Assembly (NCBI GenBank): GCA_023451265.1
Contig: JAEYAG010000110.1
Coordinates: 1 to 11,978, forward strand
Length of the DNA: 11,978 bases
Source: Actinomycetes bacterium
Lineage (GTDB): Bacteria > Actinomycetota > Actinomycetes > Actinomycetales > Microbacteriaceae
Direction: 5' to 3'
Positions 6,567 through 11,978 of this stretch are shown here, in pieces. Made by a program: the position numbers and the translations under genes. The notes below the pieces were generated by a model. It was given only the letters and a program-made list of their open reading frames with translations, was not told the DNA's origin and searched no databases. Each line of letters starts with the position of its first letter. The first letter of the stretch is position 1.

Positions 6567-6572
6567 CGGGTT
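6545..6572 (+). promoter_or_regulatory. Predicted SigR/SigH-type (autoregulatory) promoter
   Basis: GGGAAT (6545-6550), 18 bases, then GGTT (6569-6572). This fits the Streptomyces SigR consensus, approximately (G/T)GGAAT-N18/19-(C/G)GTT. It reads towards the sigma factor gene, with a transcription start expected near 6580. It lies across the aroA start codon (6564-6566) on the opposite strand. Confidence 0.6.
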
Positions 6573-6574
6573 CT

Positions 6575-6580
6575 ACCCTA
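6575..6580 (-). promoter_or_regulatory. Leaderless promoter -10 of aroA
   Basis: TAGGGT on the minus strand, eight bases before the ATG, predicts an mRNA that starts at or very near the start codon. It lies three bases from the GTT of the opposing SigR-type promoter, so the two polymerase footprints must overlap. Confidence 0.5.
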
Positions 6581-6618
6581 ACGAACCCGTCCGACGCCGC
6601 AGAAAGAAGGTGCCCCAG

Positions 6619-6667
6619 TTGACAGCGATTCTCGCGCCGGTTATGGCGGATGCCGCCGACGTAGACT
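6619..6667 (+). promoter_or_regulatory. Housekeeping-type promoter elements of the sigma factor gene
   Basis: A perfect TTGACA (6619-6624) is followed after 17 bases by TATGGC (6642-6647), predicting a start near 6654. A second -10-like TAGACT (6662-6667) is eight bases before ATG 6676 and would give a leaderless mRNA. Either would give transcripts lacking the upstream in-frame starts, leaving ATG 6676. Confidence 0.45.
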
Positions 6668-6675
6668 GGGCCCTG

Positions 6676-7299
6676 ATGGAAGAGCAGGCGGCCACAGAAC
6701 CGCAGACCACCGAGGATCCGCGCACGCAGTTCGAGCAGCAGGCGCTGCCTTTCATGGACCCGCTGTACGCGGCGGCCATGCGGATGACCCGGAACCCGGC
6801 CGACGCCGCCGACCTCGTGCAGGAGACGTTCGTCAAGGCGTTCGCCTCGTGGGCGTCGTTCACCCAGGGCACGAACCTCAAGGCGTGGCTGTACCGGATC
6901 CTCACCAACACGTACATCAACACGTACCGCAAGAAGCAGCGCGAGCCCTACCAGGGCACGATCGACGAGCTCGAGGACTGGCAGCTCGGCGGTGCCGAGT
7001 CGACCACGGCGACCAGCAGCCGGTCGGCCGAAGCCGAGGCGATCGACCACATGCCGGCATCCGTCGTCAAGGATGCGCTGCAGTCGATCCCGGAGGACTT
7101 CCGACTCGCGGTCTACCTCGCCGACGTCGAAGGCTTCGCGTATCAGGAGATCGCGGACATCATGAAAACCCCCATCGGCACGGTCATGAGTCGTCTGCAC
7201 CGTGGCAGACGCATGCTGCGTGACCTGCTGGCCGATTACGCACGAGAGCGCGGCATCGAGGTGCCCGCCCCCGCATCTTCATCGAGGAGCAGGAAATGA
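6676..7299 (+). CDS. sigH: Thiol-oxidative-stress ECF sigma factor, SigR/SigH family
   Basis: 207 residues from ATG 6676; mycobacterial SigH is about 216. Region 2 (about 22-90) contains MRMTRNPADAADLVQETFVK and KAWLYRILTNTYINTYRKKQ, a hallmark of the SigR/SigH clade. Region 4 (about 133-185) ends in IGTVMSRLHRGRRML. Known: directs RNA polymerase to thiol-homeostasis and protein-repair genes and is held inactive by a zinc anti-sigma factor under reducing conditions. The partner follows with an ATGA overlap. Other in-frame starts are GTG 6610, TTG 6619 (with AGAAGG eight bases upstream) and ATG 6643, giving 229, 226 and 218 residues. ATG 6676 is chosen because TAGACT lies eight bases before it and the family resemblance starts only after it. 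The open frame continues further upstream over antisense aroA without meaning. Confidence 0.93.
   Translation: MEEQAATEPQTTEDPRTQFEQQALPFMDPLYAAAMRMTRNPADAADLVQETFVKAFASWASFTQGTNLKAWLYRILTNTYINTYRKKQREPYQGTIDELEDWQLGGAESTTATSSRSAEAEAIDHMPASVVKDALQSIPEDFRLAVYLADVEGFAYQEIADIMKTPIGTVMSRLHRGRRMLRDLLADYARERGIEVPAPASSSRSRK
7284..7289 (+). promoter_or_regulatory. Ribosome binding site of the anti-sigma gene
   Basis: GAGGAG inside the last codons of the sigma factor gene, six bases before ATG 7296. Together with the ATGA overlap it indicates coupled translation, keeping sigma and anti-sigma in proportion. Confidence 0.7.
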
Positions 7300-7541
7300 G
7301 CGACTGCGGCTGCGACAAAGCGCGCAAAGACCTGGAGGAGTACCTCCGCAACGAAGTCTGCAAGACGCAGCACTCCGACATCCGGGAGCACCTGGAGAAC
7401 TGCCCGGCCTGCCGGGATGAGGCGCTGGTCGCGACGACCCTCACGGCGGTCGTCGCACGTGCGTGCAAGGAGACGGCTCCCGAGGAGCTGCGCGACCAGG
7501 TGCTCTCGCGTCTGCGCGCCGAGCAGGCCACCCACCACTGA
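7296..7541 (+). CDS. rsrA: Zinc-binding redox anti-sigma factor, RsrA/RshA (ZAS family)
   Basis: 81 residues, cytoplasmic, with no membrane segment. The zinc-anti-sigma signature HxxxCxxC is His32-Cys36-Cys39 (HLENCPAC). Further cysteines are at 4, 6, 22 and 57. By alignment from memory with Streptomyces RsrA, Cys6 corresponds to the N-terminal zinc/disulfide cysteine, Cys36 and Cys39 to the zinc pair, and Cys57 to the cysteines in the downstream helix. Known: disulfide formation releases zinc and frees the sigma factor. The 4-bp overlap with the sigma gene supports a stoichiometric partner. The 3' end is only 11 bp from the convergent lipid kinase gene, with no visible terminator between. 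Shorter than Streptomyces RsrA (about 105), lacking its C-terminal tail. Confidence 0.93.
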   Translation: MSDCGCDKARKDLEEYLRNEVCKTQHSDIREHLENCPACRDEALVATTLTAVVARACKETAPEELRDQVLSRLRAEQATHH

Positions 7542-7552
7542 GCCGAGCCGGA

Positions 7553-8452
7553 TCACACGCCGAAGACCCGGAGGGCCGCCGGCACGACCTCGACCTGCAG
7601 TGGCAGCGTCCCGACGGGGTCGCCGTCCGCGTACGCCGTCACCCCGGGCGAGGCCAGCCGCACGGCGCGCACCCGCCGGGTCTCGACCTCGGCGATCGAG
7701 GTGTGGGTGCCGCGGTACACGCGCGGCAGCAGACGCAGCAGCCGCAGCCGGCCGACGGGCCTCACGAGGGTCACGTCGAGCAGGCCGTCGGCGAGGTCGG
7801 CGTCGGGACAGATCGGGATGCCGCCGCCATAGCTCCTGCCGTTGCCGACGGTCGCCATCACGAGGTCGCCGTCGATGCGCTCGGTGGCGCCGTCGGCGGA
7901 GACCAGATCGAGTCGGAACGGCATGCTGCGCAGCCTCAGGAACTCCACGAGGATCGCGATGTTGTACCGCATGTGGCCGCGCGGCCAGCGCATGCGGTTC
8001 GCGCGGTCGTTGACGCGGGAGTCGAAGCCGCTCGCGAGCACGGTGCCGTACAGCGTCGTCGTCCCGTCGGCGCGGGTGATGCGGGCGAGGTCGATCGTCC
8101 GCGTCGCGCCGCGGATGATCGCCGCGGCGGCGCCGTCGGCGTCGAGGTCGCGCAGACCCAGCGAGGTGGCCAGGTCGTTGCCGGTGCCGGTCGGGATGAT
8201 CCCGAGCGGCAGGTCCGTCCCGGCGAGCTGCTGCACCGCGAGCGCGACGGTGCCGTCACCGCCGGCGACGACGACGGCGTCGGTGCCGACCTCGAGCGCC
8301 GTGCGCAGCAGCGCCGAGGACTCCGCGGCGCTGCCGCCGGAGATCACCGCGACCCGCATGCCCGCCTCGCGCAGGCGCGCGGCGGCACGCATCGCGGCTC
8401 CCGTGTGGGCGCCGGAGCGCGCGGCGGGATTGGTGAGGAGCACGACGTCCAT
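7553..8452 (-). CDS. Diacylglycerol kinase catalytic-domain lipid kinase
   Basis: 299 residues. N-terminal kinase domain opens VVLLTNPAARSG, followed by GGDGT (64-68) and PTGTGNDLA (87-95), the nucleotide-binding and substrate loops of the DAGK/sphingosine kinase/YegS fold. The beta-sandwich C-terminal domain has GNGRSYGGG (203-211), ADGLLDV (221-227) and ADGDPVG (275-281). Known: phosphorylates diacylglycerol or a related lipid with ATP at the membrane inner face, recycling lipids to phosphatidate; exact substrate cannot be read from sequence. The start at 8452 is set by AGGAAGGA (8457-8464) four bases upstream and by the family's usual beginning; the frame open further upstream runs through the palindrome and into kgd. 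It follows kgd after 86 bp on the same strand. Confidence 0.9.
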   Translation of the reverse strand: MDVVLLTNPAARSGAHTGAAMRAAARLREAGMRVAVISGGSAAESSALLRTALEVGTDAVVVAGGDGTVALAVQQLAGTDLPLGIIPTGTGNDLATSLGLRDLDADGAAAAIIRGATRTIDLARITRADGTTTLYGTVLASGFDSRVNDRANRMRWPRGHMRYNIAILVEFLRLRSMPFRLDLVSADGATERIDGDLVMATVGNGRSYGGGIPICPDADLADGLLDVTLVRPVGRLRLLRLLPRVYRGTHTSIAEVETRRVRAVRLASPGVTAYADGDPVGTLPLQVEVVPAALRVFGV

Positions 8453-8456
8453 GTCG

Positions 8457-8464
8457 TCCTTCCT
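8457..8464 (-). promoter_or_regulatory. Ribosome binding site of the lipid kinase gene
   Basis: AGGAAGGA on the minus strand, four bases before ATG 8452. It decides the start against longer readings of the open frame. Confidence 0.7.
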
Positions 8465-8494
8465 GACGGGCCGGCCCGCTCGCGCCGTGACGAC

Positions 8495-8526
8495 GACGGG
8501 TCGGATGCCGCGGCATCCGACCCGTC
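8495..8526. terminator. 32-bp perfect palindrome after kgd, probable terminator
   Basis: Arms 8495-8509 and 8512-8526 are exact reverse complements and the central GC is self-complementary, so all 32 bp are palindromic. In RNA it gives a 13-14 bp GC-rich stem. It begins 12 bases past the kgd stop in the direction of transcription. No U-tract follows, as often in actinobacteria. The lipid kinase ribosome site starts about 30 bp further on. Confidence 0.6.
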
Positions 8527-8538
8527 CTCGTGCGCGTC

Positions 8539-11500
8539 TCAGACGGTGAGTGCCTTCTCGATGATCTCGGCCTGCTCGCGGGCGTGCACCTTCGGCGACC
8601 CGGTCGCCGTCGACGCGGCCGCCGCACGCGAGACCCGGCGGATGGTCCGGCCGTGCAGGTGCTTGACGACCTCGAGCGCGATGAACGGCCAGGCACCCTG
8701 GTTTTCGGGCTCGTCCTGAACCCACACCAGCTCCGCGTTCGGATAGCTGTCGATGACCGCGTTCAGCTCGTCGATCGGCGCCGGGTACAGCTGCTCCAGG
8801 CGCACCAGCGCGATCTGCGGGTTCGGCTTCTTGTCCAGCTCGGCCTTCAGGTCCCAGTGAATCTTGCCGGAGTGCAGCAGCACGCGCGTCACGGCGCTCT
8901 TGTCGACGCTGCGGTCATCGTCGAGCACCGGCGTGAACCGCCCGGTCGTGAACGCCTCGACGGGGCTCGTCGCGCCGCGCAGGCGCAGCATCGCCTTCGG
9001 CGTGAAGACGATCAGCGGGCGCCGCGGGCGGGCGTAGGCCTGGCGGCGCAGCAGGTGGAAATAGGATGCCGGGGTCGACGGCCGCGCGACGATCATGTTG
9101 TCCTGCGCGCACATCTGCAGGTAGCGCTCGATGCGGCCCGACGAGTGGTCGGGACCCTGGCCCTCGTAGCCGTGCGGCAGCAGCAGCACGACGCTCGACT
9201 GCTGACCCCACTTCTGATCGGCGGCCGAGATGTACTCGTCGATGACCGACTGGGCGCCGTTGGCGAAGTCGCCGAACTGGGCCTCCCAGAGGGTGAGCGT
9301 GTCGGGACGCTCGACGGAGTAGCCGTACTCGAACGCCATCGCCGCGTACTCGCTCAGCAGCGAGTCGTAGACGTAGAAACGGCCCTGGTTCTGCGACAGG
9401 TTCGCCAGCGGCAGCCACTCCTGACCGTTCTGGCGATCGTGGAGCACCGCGTGACGCTGCACGAACGTGCCGCGACGGGCGTCCTGACCGGCCAGGCGGA
9501 CGTTGGTGCCCTCCATGAGCACGGAACCGAACGCGAGCAGCTCGCCGAAGCCCCAGTCGATCTGGCCGTTGCGGCTCATGTCGAGGCGCTTCTCCAGCAG
9601 CTGCTGCAGCTTGGAGTGCACCGTGAAGCCGTCAGGCTTGTTGACGAACGCGTCGCCGATCTGGTGAACGACCTCCACCGCGACGCCGGTCGTCTCCGGC
9701 TCGCCCACGGCCTGGTCGATCTCGCCGCTGGCGGGGGAGACGATGCCGGTGGCCCCGGTCTCGGCGGCGTGGGTCTCGGCGAACGCGATCTCCAGGCGGT
9801 TCTGGAAGTCGGCCTTCGCCTTGTCGTACTCCTCCTCGGTGATGTCACCGCGACCGACGAGCGCCTCGGTGTACAGGCGGCGGACGGAGCGCTTCGCCTC
9901 GATGAGGTTCGTCATGAGCGGTTGCGTCATCGACGGGTCGTCGCCCTCGTTGTGACCGCGACGGCGGTAGCAGACGAGGTCGATGACGACATCGCGCTGG
10001 AACTGCTGGCGGTAGTCGACGGCGAGCTCCGCGACGCGGACGACGGCCTCGGGGTCATCGCCGTTGACGTGGAAGATGGGCGCCTGGATGGTCTTGGCGA
10101 CGTCGGTGGCGTACACCGACGTGCGGCCGTCCTGCGGCAGGGTCGTGAAGCCGACCTGGTTGTTGACGACGACGTGCACGGTGCCGCCGGTGCGGTATCC
10201 GCGCAGCTGCGACATCTGCAGGGTCTCCACCACGACGCCCTGACCGGCGAACGCGGCATCGCCGTGGACGAGGATCGGCAGCCAGGAGTACGTGCCGATC
10301 GGCATCCGGTCCTGCTTGGCGCGGACGATGCCCTCCAGCACGCCGTCGACCGTCTCCAGGTGCGACGGGTTGGCCGCCAGGTACACGGGCAGTTCCTCCC
10401 CGGCATCCGACACGAAGGTGCCCTCGGTACCGAGGTGGTACTTGACGTCGCCGGAGCCCGACTTCGACCCGATCGCGACGGACCCCTCGAACTCGCGGAA
10501 GATCTGGTTGTAGGTCTTGCCGGCGATGTTGGTCAGCACGTTCAGGCGGCCGCGGTGGGCCATGCCGATCGCGGCGCCGTCCAGGCCCGCGCCGGCCGCT
10601 CCCTGCAGGATCTCGTCCAGCAGCGGAATGAGCGACTCGCCGCCCTCGAGGCTGAAGCGCTTCTGGCCGACGTACTTGGTCTGCAGGAAGGTCTCGAACG
10701 CCTCGGCCTGGTTCAGCTTGTCGAGGATGCGCAGCTGCTCGTCGTGGCTCGGCTTCTGGTACTTGACCTCGACGTTGTCCTGGAACCACTTGCGCTGGGT
10801 CGGGTCCTGGATGTGCATGTACTCGACACCGATCGTGCGGCAGTACGAGTCGCGCAGCACGCCCAGGATGTCGCGCAGCTTCATCGTGCGCCTGCCGCCG
10901 AAGCCGCCCGTCACGAACTCGCGGTCGAGGTCCCAGAACGTCAGCCCGTGGTTCTCGATCTCGAGGTCGGGGTGCGTGCGCTGCACGTACTCGAGGGGGT
11001 CGGTGTCGGCCATGAGGTGGCCGCGCACGCGGTAGGAGTTGATGAGCTCGACGACGCGGGACTGCTTGTCGACGCGCTCGGCGAGGTCGACGTTGATGTC
11101 GCTGGACCAGTGGATCGGCGCGTACGGGATGCGCAGCGCCGCGAAGATCTCCTCGTAGAAGCCGCGCTGGCCGATGAGCAGCTCGTGCACGATCTTCAGG
11201 AACTCGCCGGAACCGGCACCCTGGATGACGCGGTGGTCGTACGTCGACGTGAGCGTGATCGTCTTGCCTATGGCGAGCTCGACGAGCGTCTTCTCGCTCG
11301 AGCCCTGGAACTCCGCCGGGTACTCCAGCGCACCGGCGCCGACGATGCAGCCCTGCCCCTTCATGAGGCGGGGCACGGAGTGGACCGTGCCGATGCCGCC
11401 GGGGTTGGTCAGCGAGATCGTCGTGCCCTGGAAGTCGGCGGCGGTGAGCTTGTTGCCGCGAGCACGTTTGACGAGGTCCTCGTAGGCGGAGAGGTATTCG

Positions 11501-11978
11501 CTGAAGGTCAGCGACTCGGCCTGCTTGATGCTCGGCACCATGAGGGCGCGCGTGCCGTCGGGCTTGGGGAGGTCGATCGCGATGCCGAGGTTGATGTGGG
11601 CGGGGGCGACGACCGAGGGCTTGCCGTCGACCTCGGCGTAGGAGACGTTCTGGCTCGGGAAGACCTTCAGCGCCTGGATCAGCGCCCAGCCGATGAGGTG
11701 CGTGAAGCTCACCTTGCCGCCGCGCGTGCGCGACATGTGGTTGTTGATCACGATCCGGTTGTCGATCATGAGCTTCGCGGGGACCGTCCGCACGCTCGTC
11801 GCGGTGGGGACCGTGAGGGACTCGTCCATGTTCGCCGCGAGGGTCTTCGGCATGCCGCGCAGCGGCGTGACGACGTCTTCGCGGGCGGCGGTCTGGGCGG
11901 GCTCGTCCTTCGGCGCCTGCGCCGGCACCGGCTGCGGGGCCGCCGGGCGTGCCGTGGTGCGGGCGACCGGCTGGGGGC
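8539..11978 (-). CDS. kgd: Multifunctional 2-oxoglutarate metabolism enzyme Kgd (E2 core + E1), N-terminus cut
   Basis: About 1,145 codons are visible and the frame is open to the window edge; M. tuberculosis Kgd has about 1,231 residues, so roughly 80-100 are missing. In order: a Pro/Ala-rich linker at the edge; an acyltransferase-like E2 domain (about 11875-11150) starting TATSVRTVPAKLMIDNR and ending with catalytic DHRVIQG (His codon 11233-11235); then the thiamine-diphosphate E1 domain with HRGRLNVL, GSGDVKYHLG, HGDAAFAGQGVV and NNQVGFTT, continuing through EAQFGDFANGAQ, LLPHGYEGQGPDHSSGR and VHAREQAE at the end. No lipoyl domain is seen. Known: decarboxylates 2-oxoglutarate and, with lipoylated partners, feeds succinyl-CoA to the TCA cycle; mycobacterial Kgd is restrained by GarA. 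No frameshift is seen. Its promoter lies outside the window. Confidence 0.96.
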   Translation of the reverse strand, partial: PQPVARTTARPAAPQPVPAQAPKDEPAQTAAREDVVTPLRGMPKTLAANMDESLTVPTATSVRTVPAKLMIDNRIVINNHMSRTRGGKVSFTHLIGWALIQALKVFPSQNVSYAEVDGKPSVVAPAHINLGIAIDLPKPDGTRALMVPSIKQAESLTFSEYLSAYEDLVKRARGNKLTAADFQGTTISLTNPGGIGTVHSVPRLMKGQGCIVGAGALEYPAEFQGSSEKTLVELAIGKTITLTSTYDHRVIQGAGSGEFLKIVHELLIGQRGFYEEIFAALRIPYAPIHWSSDINVDLAERVDKQSRVVELINSYRVRGHLMADTDPLEYVQRTHPDLEIENHGLTFWDLDREFVTGGFGGRRTMKLRDILGVLRDSYCRTIGVEYMHIQDPTQRKWFQDNVEVKYQKPSHDEQLRILDKLNQAEAFETFLQTKYVGQKRFSLEGGESLIPLLDEILQGAAGAGLDGAAIGMAHRGRLNVLTNIAGKTYNQIFREFEGSVAIGSKSGSGDVKYHLGTEGTFVSDAGEELPVYLAANPSHLETVDGVLEGIVRAKQDRMPIGTYSWLPILVHGDAAFAGQGVVVETLQMSQLRGYRTGGTVHVVVNNQVGFTTLPQDGRTSVYATDVAKTIQAPIFHVNGDDPEAVVRVAELAVDYRQQFQRDVVIDLVCYRRRGHNEGDDPSMTQPLMTNLIEAKRSVRRLYTEALVGRGDITEEEYDKAKADFQNRLEIAFAETHAAETGATGIVSPASGEIDQAVGEPETTGVAVEVVHQIGDAFVNKPDGFTVHSKLQQLLEKRLDMSRNGQIDWGFGELLAFGSVLMEGTNVRLAGQDARRGTFVQRHAVLHDRQNGQEWLPLANLSQNQGRFYVYDSLLSEYAAMAFEYGYSVERPDTLTLWEAQFGDFANGAQSVIDEYISAADQKWGQQSSVVLLLPHGYEGQGPDHSSGRIERYLQMCAQDNMIVARPSTPASYFHLLRRQAYARPRRPLIVFTPKAMLRLRGATSPVEAFTTGRFTPVLDDDRSVDKSAVTRVLLHSGKIHWDLKAELDKKPNPQIALVRLEQLYPAPIDELNAVIDSYPNAELVWVQDEPENQGAWPFIALEVVKHLHGRTIRRVSRAAAASTATGSPKVHAREQAEIIEKALTV

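Noticed and set aside
5938..7200. Minus-strand open frame opposite the sigma factor gene and aroA
   Set aside because: The sigma factor and aroA account for both parts; no domain is recognisable in this frame.
7463..8719. Long plus-strand open frame opposite the lipid kinase gene
   Set aside because: Antisense to a gene with GGDGT and TGTGND motifs; composition is a GC-rich shadow and it crosses the 32-bp palindrome.
8453..8725. N-terminal extension of the lipid kinase upstream of 8452
   Set aside because: It would translate through the palindrome and the 3' end of kgd; a good ribosome site and the family start point to 8452.
1..11978. CRISPR array, insertion sequence, prophage, attachment site, tRNA or rRNA
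   Set aside because: No regularly spaced repeats, transposase or integrase motifs, or tRNA/rRNA-like conserved stretches were seen; gene content and composition are uniform.

Overview
The window is an ordinary-looking chromosomal segment of a high-GC actinobacterium. The evidence is strong G/C bias at third codon positions, a WhiB protein, a PdtaS-type histidine kinase, a SigR/SigH-RsrA pair, a fused Kgd-type 2-oxoglutarate enzyme and several probable leaderless genes. The style of the proteins suggests Microbacteriaceae, perhaps Microbacterium; that placement is inference. I see no insertion sequence, phage gene, CRISPR array, tRNA or rRNA.

Layout. 3-1190 (+): P-loop ATPase of the MinD/CpaE type, start possibly outside the window. 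1217-2710 (+): PdtaS-like histidine kinase from a probable leaderless GTG. It converges on whiB1 (2980-2732, -). The 247-bp whiB1 upstream region is AT-richer and full of short inverted repeats. 3228-3608 (+): small four-helix membrane protein, convergent with a Bcp/PrxQ peroxiredoxin (4105-3638, -). rsgA (5219-4173, -) and aroA (6566-5229, -) follow, so aroA-rsgA-bcp run in one direction. Divergent from aroA are sigH/sigR (6676-7299, +) and its zinc anti-sigma factor (7296-7541, +), which overlap by ATGA. A diacylglycerol kinase-family gene (8452-7553, -) and the large kgd gene (11978-8539, -, cut by the window edge) complete the window; a 32-bp palindrome lies between them.

How the genes work together. 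The core, pdtaS > < whiB1 ... rsgA < aroA < | > sigH > rsrA, matches from memory the M. tuberculosis block Rv3219-Rv3228 in content and relative orientation. Several members respond to redox or nitrosative stress: the WhiB Fe-S protein, the thiol-responsive sigma/anti-sigma pair, a thiol peroxidase and PdtaS.

The most interesting region is the aroA/sigH divergent spacer. A good SigR-type promoter lies across the aroA start codon, and housekeeping-type elements lie further downstream. Promoter choice could therefore change the N-terminus of the sigma factor and occlude aroA. I found no clearly new multi-gene system.
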